NCBI GenBank assembly: GCA_037013685.1
Contig: CM072884.1
Coordinates: forward strand, 112,843,785-112,907,784
Direction: 5' to 3'
From: Acridotheres tristis
Lineage: Eukaryota > Chordata > Aves > Passeriformes > Sturnidae
Length of the DNA: 64,000 nt
Of this stretch, positions 10,325-24,700 are shown in pieces. Numbering within the stretch: position 1 is the stretch's first letter; each line of letters starts with the position of its first letter. The translations under genes and the position numbers were made by a program. Below the pieces are notes generated by a model. It saw only the letters and a list, made by a program, of their open reading frames with translations, did no database searches and was not told the DNA's origin.

Positions 10325-10955
10325 ACATCCAGGCCATTCCCATCCCAATTCCACACTGGTGTGCCCAGTCCAACACCACACTGAGCCATTCCCATCCCAA
10401 TTCCATACTGGTGTGCCCAGTGCAGCACCAGACTGAGCCATTCCCATCCCAATCCCATACTGGTGTGCCCAGCCCATCACCAGACTGAGCCATTCCCATC
10501 CCATTTCCACACTGGTGTGCCCAGTCCAACACCAGTCTGAGCCATTCCCATCCCAATTCCACACTGGTGTGCCCAGTGCAGGACCAGACTGAGCCATTCC
10601 CATCCCAATCCCATACTGGTGTGCCCAGTCCATCACCAGACTGAGCCATTCCCATCCCATTTCCATACTGGTGTGCCCAGTCCATCACCAGACTGAGCCA
10701 TTCCCATCCCATTTCCACACTGGTGTGCCCAGTCCAGCACCAGACTGAGCCATTCCCATCCCATTTCCATACTGGTGTGCCCAGTCCATCACCAGTCTGA
10801 GCCATTCCCATCCCATTTCCATACTGGTGTGCCCAGTGCAGCACCAGACTGAGCCATTCCCATCCCAATTCCATACTGGTGTGCCCAGTCCATCACCAGT
10901 CTGAGCCATTCCCATCCCAATTCCATACTGGTGTGCCCAGTCCAGCACCAGATTA
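10325..10955. repeat. 52-bp minisatellite between MORC3 and CHAF1B, about 12 copies
   Basis: The unit GAGCCATTCCCATCCCAATT, then CCATACTGGTGTGCCCAGTC and CATCACCAGACT, recurs at exactly 52-bp spacing (for example 10383, 10435, 10487). Because 52 is not a multiple of 3 and the minus-strand frames lack stops, it creates spurious 60-216 codon ORFs. Confidence 0.95.
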
Positions 10956-11034
10956 AGCCAGGCTTTCTTCTAACACCCAACACTTCAGCCATCCTGCACA
11001 GACTTTATTTAGAAACAAACAACAAGTTGAGATC

Positions 11035-12548
11035 CTGCAAACTCCGATTTATATCTTTATTTTTTACAAAAAATACATTTTAACAAGTAAATAGAAACCA
11101 TTTCCATAAGTCCACCGTTGTCCAAAGTGTAAATGTACATTGTAAATTTGCCATTTTTAATATAGACATGTGCTCTATTTTGCCTGTTGTCTACAAGAAA
11201 TTCAGCTACAATCTGATGAAACATAATAAATAATGATTAAGAAATGGAAAGGCTACACACCAAGAAATGGGAAATATAAACTTTGCAAAAATCATACGGA
11301 GTTATATTACAGCCACCTCTTCCCAAATCAAACATTCAATTTCTCCTTTATAAAGTACAACAGTAGTGCATTCCTATTATTGGCATAGAGATCTTCCATT
11401 GAAATATTGTCCATGGAAAGAATTCCACTGAACTACAACTAAAAGGGACACCAAGGGATTAATTCAGGACAGTAGCAGTGCAAAAGCCAACAATACTGGC
11501 TTTATTTAAAAGAAAAAAAAATAGATATTTCCTAAGAATTAACATGTTGAACACTAATTAAATGATTCTTTTAAATTTATTTTTTATATTTAAATGCAAG
11601 AATCATTTTTCTGGATAGCTCTTTGGGTGACCAATCCCACCACAGAGGAAAAGATGGATTTGCTGCCTTTGTTTGTCATTCTCAATGACTTGGAAAGAAA
11701 TCCCTGCAGCTGGCTGGGAATTTCTCTTGGTACCATTGCTTCCAGGTTTTCCCATGAACATGGAGAAATGGGAAGATTTAGAGCACACAACTCTAAAAGG
11801 GGAGATGTGAAAAAGAGGAATTCCCTTTTCTTGCCTAGAATAAAAACTGTCTAAAGCTGTTGAAGCTGAACTTTTTCAGCTCCAGCTCACCCTGTAGTTT
11901 ACACCACAAATAAAGAAACATCTCTCCTCTTCCAACTGCTTCCATCCAACTGGTCCATCCCCAGTTTTCAGGAAAAAACCCTCAAAGAAGCCTTCTTTTG
12001 GTAGTACCATACAAATATTCCCCAAATATGGCCCAAAATTCCCACTACTTACATCTCTATCCTATGAATGCAACACAGAACACTGCTGGGAGCAATGGAA
12101 CAACACTGTGGGATACAACAAGTCTGGGAAAGAAATCAAGGAAATTCTTTTTTTTTTTGTTTTGTTTTTTTTTGCATTTCTAAGATATTTCACTACTTTA
12201 GAAGAGGAAATACTCACAGGTATTAATGCTTATATAAGATCCAAAGTCAACCAAAAGGTGTCTGTAGAAAAGTATTAAGATTCCTAATAGTAAAAATATC
12301 TGCAAATTTAATTACAAATACATTTCCAAAGCAAAATCCTTAATTAAGTACATCAGGGTGGGTCAGTATTGACAGTGTTCCTTGAGGAGGAAGTGAACAG
12401 CTAAATGTGGAATATTTACACTGAGAGATCCACCTATGTCAAATATATAAAGTGAAGCAGCCCTATTTACAATCTGGAACCTACAGGTTATCATGGAAGA
12501 GCAATAAAACTCTGCTAAAACATTGAGGTTTTGTTTTTTTTTTTTTTT
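11035..12548 (-). other. MORC3: MORC3 3' UTR (end approximate)
   Basis: AT-rich, non-repetitive sequence follows the stop. On the minus strand AATAAA occurs at 11056-11061 and 11004-11009, either of which could end the message just before the 52-bp minisatellite. The length of about 1.5 kb is plausible for this gene. Confidence 0.6.
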
Positions 12549-12702
12549 TTAAGTACTGCTGATTTCATGCATTTGTTCTACCACTTGCCCTAAGATTTCA
12601 TCCACCACATCAATGTCATAATTGACTTGTTGCAGGTCCAGGTCGGGCATGATGGTGGCCAGGAGCTGTCCCACGTTCACACGGAGAGAGCGAAGCTTCA
12701 GG
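12549..12702 (-). CDS. MORC3: MORC3 exon 17, coding part and stop
   Basis: Encodes [20 protein letters not shown] through [19 protein letters not shown] and TAA at 12549-12551. This C-terminus is strongly conserved in the family. Confidence 0.96.
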
Positions 12703-15700
12703 CTGGGGAGAGAAGAGCACGGATTTAAATGGAGATGGAATTCTCTGATCACAGCTCACCTAACGAAGCTGCACTGATAAATTCCAGACTGGAGATGCTC
12801 CATCACTCCCATAAACCAACTATAACAACAACAACAAAAAAAATGGATGCAGGTAAAGCTGCATCAAGATTATTTCTAAATCTAGCAGTTTTTCTAAGCT
12901 TCTCTTCAGTTTTCAGTTTGAAGGGGAATATTCCCTCAGAATTCTCAATATTAAACTGAATTGCTGTAAGAAATATTTCAGAATAAGCATTGGTATAATC
13001 CTTTACCCCACACCACCTGCATTTCTCAAAGCCCTGGTATTTTTATCCATTGAGAAACCCAAATTACCACAACCCATGGGAACAAAAGAAGAGAAAAAGA
13101 AGAGAAGGCAAGAAAGAGGAGTTCGTCCAAAGGCTTAAAAAAAAAAAAAAAAAAAGGAAATAAGAGTTGTAGCCCAGGGAAAAGGCTGTGCCTCCCTTTT
13201 TTTGGTTTCTTTCCTGGATGTCCTTGCTGTGTCCTCTTCCTGATCAAATTCTTTTGCCATGAGCCATCCCTTCTGTGGCCCATTTCCTTCTACTCTCAGA
13301 TCCTTTATCATCTCCATGACCAGTTCTCCATCAACTTGTGGGGGAAGTTACTTCCAAGTCCTGCATTTATTTGCTAATTCTTTTATTAAAGACAAATCAG
13401 AGCTATAAGGAAAAATAAAATTAAAATGCTGACAGATAATTTTTTCATGTGCCTAATTTTTTTTTTTTTTTTAAGACTGAAAGGAGTCTCTGCTTATTCT
13501 CCACTCCCCTGCCACCCTCTGCCAGGGTGTGCAGAGGCAGATCCAGCACTCCCTGGCTGGGCTGTGGCACCAGGGAGGAGTCACTTGCCCAGGGCAGCCC
13601 AGCCAGGAGCTGGTTTGTGTCACCAGCAGAGCGCAGTGCTGCCTCACACTGCACTGCCACTGCCCCAGCGCCACGGGCACCTCCTCCAGCTGCTCTCCCA
13701 CAGCTGCCTCCAGCTCGTGCTCCTGCATGGAATGCACAGGTGCCCTGGTGGAATTTTCTGGGGCTTTTTTCCAACCCGTTTTTGTCCCAATTTGTCCAAG
13801 TCCCTCAGCAGCAGCTCTGCCCTCCTGAGGTCCCTCCAATTTGATGGCACCAGGAATTTACTGAGTTCATTTGGCTCTGTCACCCAGGCCATGAATCCCA
13901 GAATCCCCAGGGTTGGAAGAGAACTTTGGGATGATGCAATCCAACCATCACCCCAAAATGACATCCCCAAGGGCCACATCCAGCCTGCTCCTGAACACTC
14001 CCACAGACAGTGACTGCAAACCTCCCTGGGCAGCTCATCCCAAGGCCTGACCACTCTGCCAGGGAAATTTTCTTTGCCAATCTCCACCCTGAGCCTGCCC
14101 TGCTGCAATTTGAGGCCATTTCCTCTCCTCCTTTGCCTGCCCCTCCTGGCAGGGACTTGTGCAGAGCCACAAGGTCCCCCCTGAGCCTCCTTTTCTCCTT
14201 TCCCATCCCAGCTGCTCCTCCCAAGATTTGTTTTCCAGACCCTTCCCTGGCCACGCTCCAGCCCCTCACTGTCCTTTTAAAGTGCCACAGAAGTGGACAC
14301 AGGACTTGAGGTGCAAAAGCCTTTTCCATTCTTGGCCTTGCTGCTGATGCCCAATTTGCCCTCACACCCCATGCTGGTTGTCCTTACTCCCTTCTGGCTC
14401 TCATGGGGCTGCAGGTGACTTCCAGGTAGATTTATTCCACGTTTTCTCTGGGATTGAGGCTGCAGTGCCATGATGTCCTAAATATGGGCACAATAACTGC
14501 CTGTTTTCCAGGAATGGTAACTTTTGGAGATACTACAAGGCCCTCAGCTCCCTCTGCAATGCCTCTCATCTGGTGCCAGGGATCAATTTGCTGAATTGGT
14601 CCCTTAACTGAGTCCCCTTTTATCACAGGTGATGCTTCCCCCCTTGGATTCTCCCCCTGACAGGGACCTCAGCTCACTCTGCTTCCATCTGCTCTGGGTT
14701 TTTTTCGTGTGTGTGCTATTCCCACTTCCCAAGAGCTCCAAGCTCTCCAGCTGGAAGTTTCAACCCTTCTTTAATTCCAAGATACACCTTGGACCCTGCT
14801 TCCACAGGATTTGCCTGCAGCAAGGAGTGCTTAAAAAGGAAAGTTTCAAATCCAGACTGTTCAGTTGATTCAAGAAAGAAAAACAGACTCTCAAAGTGAG
14901 GTTCATTACACAGTAGAAAATAATGATCACCCTCTTTCCTGCCTCCCTTTTCTCTCCTTGGTTTGCAAGTTGTGTTTAGAAATTATGCAACATTTTGGGT
15001 ATTTTAAGAAGTATCAGTTTGCCATTCTGCTGATTTGGAGTGGCCAATCCTGCTCACACAAATAAATCATAAATAGCAAACATCACTCGATTTAAAAAAA
15101 ACAACAACATTAATTAGGAGTCACAAAAGGCAGTAGAAAAGAATTCTGAACATCACATTTTATTATACAATTATCAGACATAACCTTCATCAAAACATTT
15201 AAAATACAACCAACAAGCAAAAACCTTGCAATAACATCTAGAAAGAACAAAACTGATACCTTTCTCCATCAGAAAAATTTACAGAGTCTTCTACATTACT
15301 GGTGGTAGAATCATTTGCATGTGCTACAGCCTGTGGGATTGAAGCTTTTAACTGAGCCAGCTCTGCCTTGAGCTCCTCACACTGACAGGCCATTTGATTC
15401 TTCTCCACTTCTAGGACTTCAATCTGCCAATCAAAAGAAAAATAAAGCTGTAAAAACGATTCAAAACATTGTGTAGCAGAAATGCTGTGAAACAGGGAGT
15501 AAAAACCAGAGACAGTTTCAGTGACAGGAGTGTTTTACCTCGCTTTTGTATCTGTCTCTCTCAATGGTGCACTTGTCCAGCTGCCTGAAAACATCATCCA
15601 GCTGCACTGCAATCTCATCCACCTCACTCCTGCTCTCCCCATCAGCACATTTGCTGCACTCAGTCTTTAGGTTCTGCAGGGTGCTGCACTGCTCCTTGAG

Positions 15701-18700
15701 CGCTGCTATTTCCCCCAGGGCCTGCTCATAGAGAGCTGTCACCTCTGCCAAGCTCCTCCCCTCAGTGTTTCCTTCTCCAAAGGAGGGATCCGTCTCCGTT
15801 GCCTGGTGGCACATTTCCTTTTTTACATATTTATTATTCAACTCCAAAAGCTGCTGTTCCAGTGTTTCCACTTGTTTGGTTAACGCTTCACATTTGCTTT
15901 GGTACATTTCTTTTTCTGCATTCAATGATTGCAGCTGATTTTTCAGTTCATTTTCCACCTCTGCAGATGTCTCAGGAACACCATTGACGTTGTGCTGTTC
16001 CTTTTCCATCTCTTCCCCAGGAATCTGCACTGGCACGTCTTCCACCTCTTCCTTTTTCACCACCAGCTTGGGGAGCTCTGTCTGTGTTGCTGAGCTCAGC
16101 TGTTCACCTTTAGCCTCTGAAGTGCTTGCACTGCAAGGTTCCCCCAAGGGACTGTTTTCCTTCTGCTTTTCCTCCTGCTTCTCCTCCTGATCCAAATTGA
16201 TACATTCCATTTTTACCACAGGAACATCAGGATCTGCTGAAGGTTTTGGAGTGCTGCTCTCCTCTAAAATGATGACATCTTCATCATCATCGTCCTCCTC
16301 GTGGCTGTTGAATGTTTTGTCACCGAGCCGAGGTGTCTTTAGGGACACAGGTGTCACACAGCTCTGTGTCCTCCTTTTGAGACTAAGGAGGAAAATTTTA
16401 AAATAATCAGTTTATTGCAAAAATGCTGCCAAATCATTTGTTTTCAACCATGTGCAGTGTCCCTCTGAACACTATTCAAAATTTACCACTCCAGAAAATC
16501 TCCTGCATGGGATTTTAATTTGTGTAGTCAGAGTAAATTCCTGTAAAAATAAGTGCCTGCCATCCACACACTCCCACATTATTCTGAAAGAAGACTCAGT
16601 ATTCCCAGGAGCATTCTCCACATCAGGCAAACAGCCTGTGCAGCGTGGAGAACACCAGCTCTGCTCCTGAGCACACAAATTACTACAAATACTCCTTTGT
16701 CATTTTCCTGCATTTACTTTTGTATTTTAACCTGGAGCTTCCCATGCTCCCAGAACTCCCACAGGAATTTTAGCAGCTGAAGCTGCCCCCAACACCATCA
16801 TTTTCATTAAGTTATTAATTTTAGAAATAAACAGCAATCTCTTTGGACAGGTCCACTCACCTGCTATCAGCATCCACATGAGGGGAAGATACTTTAATTA
16901 AAATAGGCAGAGATCTTCTACCAGAAGCATCTGATGATTTTGGTAGAAGTAACCTTGGAAGAGCTTCCTTTGCATTTGGAGGTGAGAATGTTTTGAAGTC
17001 TTTACTTGAAGAAACAGATGTTTTTAAAAATATTTCATTATTCATCTATAAGACAATGCAAGTTAAAAATGGAAATAAACAGATATTAGTAGATTCTTCA
17101 GGAGAGATTGAAGCAGTTCTTTATATACCAACACCTAAAATTCTGACATTTCCATATCCAAGTAGCTCCCTGAACCCAGGCTCAGGATTTTGGGATGAAA
17201 AAGGCTGACCAGACTATTGCAAATCCCAGTTTTTCATTTTAAAGTGCTGTGCAGAATCCCAGGCAAGAGCTTTTCCCAAGCTGTGTCTCTGTCTGGAGTT
17301 TGCCCATCAGACACAAACTCCAGGACAGACATCCCTGGGAAAGCTGCTCAGGGTTCACTCAGCTGGCCCAAAATGAGCAATTATTTCATTTTTAGAAATT
17401 ACTTTTGTACTGGGGGAGATGTAATGGCAAAGAAACAATAAAATTAAATAAATAGGTTAAAACAACACATGCAGCATCTCTTCTCCAGAAATGAAGTGAT
17501 CTTAGGTCAGAAACTGACTTTGAATGTAACTGAAACTAAATACCACTCAGAAAATTTGATTCTGAGTTACAATCCAGACATTCCCATCAAACACCTTGAT
17601 CTGTATCTGGATTTCATCTCAATTTGAGTGTCTCCTTGCACAACTGTAGCTGTTTCATCTCTGTCTATCTCCACCTCTTGAGATCCCCACTTTTAAGTTC
17701 ATTTTTACTTTCATATCCTCATCACATCTCTCTCCAACAAATCCCCTTTCAAGACCTGGCTGTCCTGCCATAAAAACAGCCACAAGTCACTGACATCTCT
17801 TCTAGTTCTGGCCAGAGACCTTCGTCCCTCTCAAACTCCTTCCCCTAAGGAGAAAGAAATAGTGGATTTTCCACCACTGGGCAGCAAAATAAAGTGGATT
17901 TTGTGTTTCCTCATGGTGAGCAAATCCTGCAGAGGCATCAGAGTAAAACTGGATGTTAAGCAGACATTGGAAGCCAGGGCAGGCTCTGGCAGGTGCAGGA
18001 GTTACCTGGTGGCTGTACTCCAGTCGCCTCTTCAGTTTTTCTCTGTCCCTGCACAGCAGCAAGGAAAAAATAGAAATTAAGAGCTTAAGATTCAAACTGT
18101 TCATTCAATATAAAAATTAAATCTAAGATCTAAAAGTAAACACAATACTCATCTCAGCTAAATACAACAATCCAAGTATTCTTGTTTATTGAATGAAAAT
18201 TTCCTCAAGAAGCTGGAAGCTTGTCTGAAGTTAACTTTCCAACAAATTCCCTCTGGATTATTTATTAAAATATTTAAAACAACCCCAAACTCTCACATCT
18301 AGAATGTAAGGCAGCATCACAACTACCCAAATCAGTTTTTGTCACAGACCTTAGCTAAGAACCCTTTTATTCCTAAATGAATGTATTGATTTTTTCAATA
18401 TTCTTCAATGAGGACCTTTAAAGTTACAAAGCCAAGGTCTCCTAACAGCCTGGAGAGTTTGCTGCTGGGACATCCCAAACTGCCAGATCCTATGGAACAT
18501 CATCCCTCTGGGAACTGGACTTTCACCCCAACTTCTGCACAGCTCTCCTTGGAAGTTTTTAGTGTTGAGAGCCTTGTCAAAGTCTCCAGAACTCACTTTT
18601 TCTTGTAGGTTTTCTCGTACGTGGGATGTATTAAATCGTCATCCTCTGGTTCTTCTGGCACGTTACAATTCCTGAGGGAAGGAAAAGGGACAGGAAAAAA

Positions 18701-21700
18701 AACCCCACATTAGAAGGAGCTGAAGAGCCCTGCTGCTGCCAGGTGATGAGGAAGGGCTGGGGGGTGTCCCTGGGCAGGGTCCTTACCGGAATTGGGGGTC
18801 AGGGTTGAGGGAGCAGTACCACTTCTCTGGTAAATGCTCGATTCCGTCCGGGAGCTTCCGCCACTTGAGGCAGGCATCACACTGCACCCACGTCTGGTCG
18901 GGCTGTTTCCTGGGCAAAAAAACCAAAACCTGCACATCACAGAGTGCTCCTGTATGAGATAAATCAGAGGATGTGTGTTCAGCCCTCTGCTGTCACTGTG
19001 GCACTCACTGGATCTCCTCGACAGGCAGAGCTAAGGGATATTCCTCGTTTTTCTTGGTTTTCATCTCGTTCCAGTAATCGTTGAGCTTTTCTCCCAGGGC
19101 TGCTATCGTGAGTCTGCAAAGAAAAGCATTTAAAGACACCTTGAATAATCCAATTCTAGCACAGGAAGAACCTTTATGAATTCCAGTGACAGAGTAAGTG
19201 CATGAACCACTTTAATAGGCTGGATATTAGGAAAAGGTTTTTCACAGAAAAATGATAAAGCACTGGAATGGTTTGCCCAGGGAGGTGGTGGAGTCGCCAT
19301 CCCTGGATGTCACACTTGGTGCCATGGTGTAGTGGAGGTGTTAGGGCATGGGTTGGACTCAATGATCTTGAAGGTCTCTTCCAACCTGGTTATTCTGTGA
19401 ATTCTGTGATTATTTCTAATTGCACAAGAGTGGGGAAAAAAGCTTTTCTAGAAGCTTTTCCTTTTTTTCTTTTATAAAGTTTTTTTATTTAGAAACCCGT
19501 AGAAATGAGGAATTGTCTGAAATCATGTTTGTCAGCAAAGGAATTCCTGGAAACACGAGTCAGAGCACAAAGACTGAAAAATTAAGAGTGCTGTTGATGG
19601 ACAGAGCAAGTCCTGGAGGGGTTTCACCAGTTCAGCCTCAACCAGAAAATTAAAAAAAGCACAAAACCAATCCAGCACCTCACCCTGGTTTTGGCTGTTC
19701 CTGTACATCCCAAGTGCAGGTTCATGGCTACTCTCAGCTGATACCCAGCTTGACAACAAGGAGCTGGCAAACATTTGATCACTTCAATGTGATATCAAGT
19801 TTGCACTCTGATAAAAGGAGCAGATCAGTCTCACCCAGGGTAATTTTCAGTTTTGTTTCCTGCTCGGGGCTCAGGCTGCAGCTCAGGGACTCCCAGAGCT
19901 GCCACACCCAGGAGGAAGAGGTGAGGAACAATAACAAAGCCCCCGGGTGAGCTGGAGGTGAGGACAGCCCCTGCCAGCCTGTGGAATTCACCTCTGAGCA
20001 AGGCAGTGGATGAGTAACCAGGCCCAGCCCTGCCAGGCCCAGCCCTGCCAGGCCTGGCTCAGCGCCTGACACCGCCCCGGGCCTTGAACCAACACAAAAG
20101 TTTGTGTTTGAACTGAGAGTGTGACCCAGAGCTTGGAGCCAGATCACCTCTGAACCCCAGGCACTGCTGAGCCAGGGGCACCTGAAGGGCAGAAACGAGC
20201 AGTGAGCCACGGATGGGATCACATCCCTTTGCTGGGGAGGGAGGAAGTGCAAGGAACCTTTCCATGAGGTTCACAACTTTCCAGGCCAAAACAAAAACAT
20301 CTTGTGAAGCCTGGAGCATTCACTGGCAGAAAAACCTTCACAGAAGATGTTTCAAGTGTGGTATCACTGTGCCCACCCACATTCCAAGTGCAGGGGAAGG
20401 TGGCTGGGGGTAAAATCAGAGAAAGTTGGGAAGTTGCATTCCCGTTGTGACAGAACTGAAATCAGAGATGAAATGCAGCTGGCATGAAGGGAATCCATTC
20501 CTGGGTGATAAACAAGGCAGCAGAGTGGAGACACCACAGGCAGGTCCTGCTGGAATCCCTGCAGGAATGGGAACTCTGTGGGGTCAGGAGCTGACAGATC
20601 AGCTGAGAGGACAGAGCTCCAAGAGAGGAGAGGCTGTTTTGCTGCTGAAGCAGCAGCTGGGGTGAAATCTCTCTCAGATGAATTTTAACTCACACCCCCA
20701 CTCCAAAGTTATGTCCAGGAACAACTGGAAGTGGCACTCAAAAGGTTTGAAGGTCTTGGAGATCTTTTCCAACCTTAATGATCCTGTGTTCTCCCCACTC
20801 GTCTGGATATTGACTTAATTATCTTTGTTGGACACAAAGTTCCCAGATTTCCTGGGGTGCTGACAGACAAATCAGACCCAAGGGATTGAGGAAACCTCCC
20901 TTTCATGTCAAGTGTTGAAAAAACCCCAAGAAGTGGAAACCATTCCCTGCTCACTGTGCCTGCCAAGGGCATTCCCAATTCCTGCCCCAAGATCACCAAC
21001 ATTTGCAATCCATGCCCAAAATTTCCACATTAAAAGCACTGTTGGGAAAATGTCTCCTCCTGAACAGCCACAAAAGAATATCCAGGAAAAAACAAGGATG
21101 GTGTGGATATTGTGAGGAAATATTTATAAGGAAAAGGAAAAAGACAAAGAGGGGGCACACAAAAAAGGGTCTAAAAGGAGCTGTTTGCATTTAAACCAGG
21201 TTTGGCCAGAACACCAGAAACTTTTATTCTTCCTATTTAAAGAAGCAGCTTTTATCAAGTAATTCCCAGGAAATGGTAATATGGGATAGAAAATGCAGAT
21301 AAAAATACCTGTATTCATTGGTGTAGTCAAAATCTTGTTTGTTGTGAGTTGGTTTTAGGAAGTTGCATTCAATAATCCCAACAACACCCACACCCATGTT
21401 GTTTGCCTGCAAAGAATTAAAGTTTATCAGGAAAACCAACACAAAATCCATGCCAGTACTGCAAGAGTTTGCTGGAGGTAATTATTAACTCTATCTAAAT
21501 TGGGTAAAAAGGATTTTCTGGCTTATAACTCGTCTCCAAGGAGAGAATCTTGATATAAACCCCTTAAATAACAAATCTTCTGTTCCAGCCCTCTTTTTGT
21601 CCTGACAGATGTGCTCAGATTCGTATTTTTGTATCAAGCAGCCTCAAAACCAAACCATTTAATACAATTTTAACTGCTGCATACAGCAAAAAAGGTGATT

Positions 21701-24700
21701 TTATAAAGCATACATCAGTATCTTGCTTTCAATCCATATTCTTTTTTTAAATCAGTGTTTGAAGGAAATTTGACAAGATGTCAAAATATTTTGAAGCTTC
21801 AATTTCTTACCTTTAATTGACAGCCAACTCTTTCATAGGCTTTGATCAGTCTGTTTTTGTGGTACATCATTATTCCATAATGATCCTTGTTTCTGCAGTT
21901 AAATCCAAAAGTAATTCTGACTGTTTTGGCCTTTGAGCAGATATTAAGGAAAAACAGGGTGAATTTCATGGAACACAAAAAATAAGAGTTACTCTCAGTG
22001 GGCCTTCGAGCTTTCTTTTCTTATATTGAGATGATTCTTTCAGTATGACTTTAAAAAAATAACCAAAATTCATCAATACAACTGCAACAGAATTCAGTTC
22101 TGCAATGGAAATATGAAAGGATACACTGAGAAATTTGGGTCTGTAAATATCCTTCTCGATGAAGGCCAAGCTTTTGGAAACCAGCTGTGTTTTCACCTTT
22201 TGTCCTCTCAGGATGATCTGCATGGTTGGCTTCAGGTACAAAATACTGCAGTAAGCCTATAAAACACACATTATATTAAAATTAAAACATTTACACCCTC
22301 CAACTTCCAAAAATTAACCCAATTTTCAAAATCCAATACGTACTCGTAGCGAGTAATCACTTTCTGGAACAATCTGGTCCAGTCTCTCCTGCTTTTTGTA
22401 GCCTCTTTTGCCTGTTTCATCCAAGTCTTCTGGAATTCTGATGTCATATTTATCCTTGTCAAAGTCAAATTCTGGTTTGTTGTTTTTATCTCTAAGAATT
22501 AAAAAGGGAAAATGTATTAATTATAGGGGGAAAAAGCAAATACAAGAGGAGGTGTTGTGGTGGAGCCAGAGGAAAAAAGGGGAATTCCTCAGAGATTTGC
22601 TAAAATTCACATTTGAGTCCAGCTTCCCATTTTTTTAACTGCACACAGCTTGTTCCAGTTATTCCACACACAAAGAACCCCCAAATCCTTCTATGTTTGT
22701 ATACACTGAAAAAAAAATTACGAAATTGATGAGAGATAAGAGACTGGATTTATCTTACTTTCTGAGATTCCAAATGATAATCCTGGTGCCTTTTTTTCCC
22801 ATGATGGCATCCAGCTCTGCCAGTAACTTCTCCTCAGTAGAGAACAAGGAATGTGTCAGGATGGCCTTGAGGCTGTTCTTGGATTCTGCTGGATCACTGA
22901 TCTGCCGTGGGCACTGTGTTAAGGAAAGGCAACTTGGAACGGAATCAACATTTCAGAAAATGAGGAAATTTCTGGACTCGCTCCCCAGCTTCTCATTCCA
23001 CATCTCAGAACTCCTACAAAGTTAAAAGTTTTAACTAATTACAACATCTCAGATGTAATTTGCTGCACATTTCCTGGCTTATAACTCCTCTGCAAGGAGA
23101 CAATCTTGATACAAACATCCAATAAAGCAGCCAAGGATTTCCCTCTGAGTGACGTTTCCCCCCTCCTGAAATTTGTGCTGCACCCGCAACTTTTCAGCGG
23201 GACCTCCGAAAGGATATGTTGGTTGGTGAATGTCACGATGGGAACCATGACATGCTCTGCTTTGGTGACCTCCAGGAAAGTTTGGGACAGCATCCCCACG
23301 CTCATGGTGTCCCCATTTTTGGTGAAAACGATGGCATCCTTGCCCAGGCGCATGGAGCCCGACTTGAAGCCGTTCCCGTAGAGCCCCACGGGAACGCGGC
23401 CGTTCATCACCGACTTCTCGCTGAAGCCAAAGCTGCAGCAGGGAGAGAGAAAAAAAAAAAAAAAATTAAAAAAAAAAATCCAGGGAAAACTTGAGGGATC
23501 GAGAGATGCAAGACTTGGCAAATTACTTAACCTAAACCTCTTGTTATAGAGCTTTGCTTTTCTGCCTTCACTCAGAGTCAGGATTGAATGCTTGAGAAAT
23601 GGATTTTTTGTTCAATCTTATTTAAAGTACAGTTTTTCAGCACTTTTAGCTATCAAGTCAAAAGTGAGAAAATAGAGGTGAATTTAACTAGTTACAAGGT
23701 CTTTTAAAGCCTAACTATCTAATTAAAAGCTAACATCTATATTATTTATACTTTTGACTCAATAACCAAACCTGTGACCCACACTATCCAATCCAAAAAT
23801 TCTACCTGAAATTATGAAGAAAAAGGAACAAGAAGGAAGAAGAGACAAGACTCAGGAACCTCCATCTTGTCCCATACCTATATTCTAAAACTCCAAATTC
23901 CAAACCCTTCACCATGTGAAATCACACACTTCTATTTAACTACACACCAGTGATTTTAACTCCATCACTCAATTTTAGAAGCTTTCTCCAAGGCCTCAAG
24001 TCAAAAAGTGTTCTCCTGGGGGTCAGTGTGAGAAAGCACAGAAAACTCAAAACTCCCAGGTTTGTGGGTTCCAACAGTCAGGGACTCCTGAGCAATTAAA
24101 TCCTAAAATCACTTGGACAACGCTGCTAAAACCACACAGCAAAAACTTGGGAAAACTACTTCCAGCTTTTAAATATGGAATAGAAATATCAAGTCTGGAA
24201 TTAGGTGAAAAAAGAATTCTGATAGTTTTTCTATAGTTTCACAATAAATACTAATAAAAACCTCTAACCTTGTCTTTTTTCCCCCCTCCACTTCCTAGAA
24301 AATGTTTAATCCACAAGTTTTCCATATCACACTTCAAGTAAAACAGGGAACTGAATATGGAATTTAGGAAGCTATTAATTATAGTATCTAATAGAAAAAT
24401 AACAGTTTGAATTCAAGTTTGCTCAAATTTAAATCTGCAGGCAGAGCAATTTTTTTACACTAAGAGAGAAATTGCACAGAAAGCTTTTTGCTGCTGTAGA
24501 AATGAGAGAAAAATCAGTTCCAACCCTACAGAATATTTAAAGATAAATAGACAATTATTTTAAAAATAGAAAATCCATTAATTTTTGTACAATTCTATTA
24601 TTTCCACAATTCTAATATTTCTACATTCTATTATTAATATTCCAATGGGTTTGAGCTGAATCTCCCTTTTTCTCATTCACTAACTTCAACTAAAGCAATT

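Noticed and set aside
10224..10992. 216-codon Gly/Trp-rich minus ORF
   Set aside because: It is a translation of the 52-bp minisatellite in a cycling frame.
23039..23217. Continuation of the MORC3 exon 4 reading frame ([11 protein letters not shown] and onward)
   Set aside because: It reads intron sequence past the U12 donor. The next exon supplies the conserved [10 protein letters not shown] continuation.
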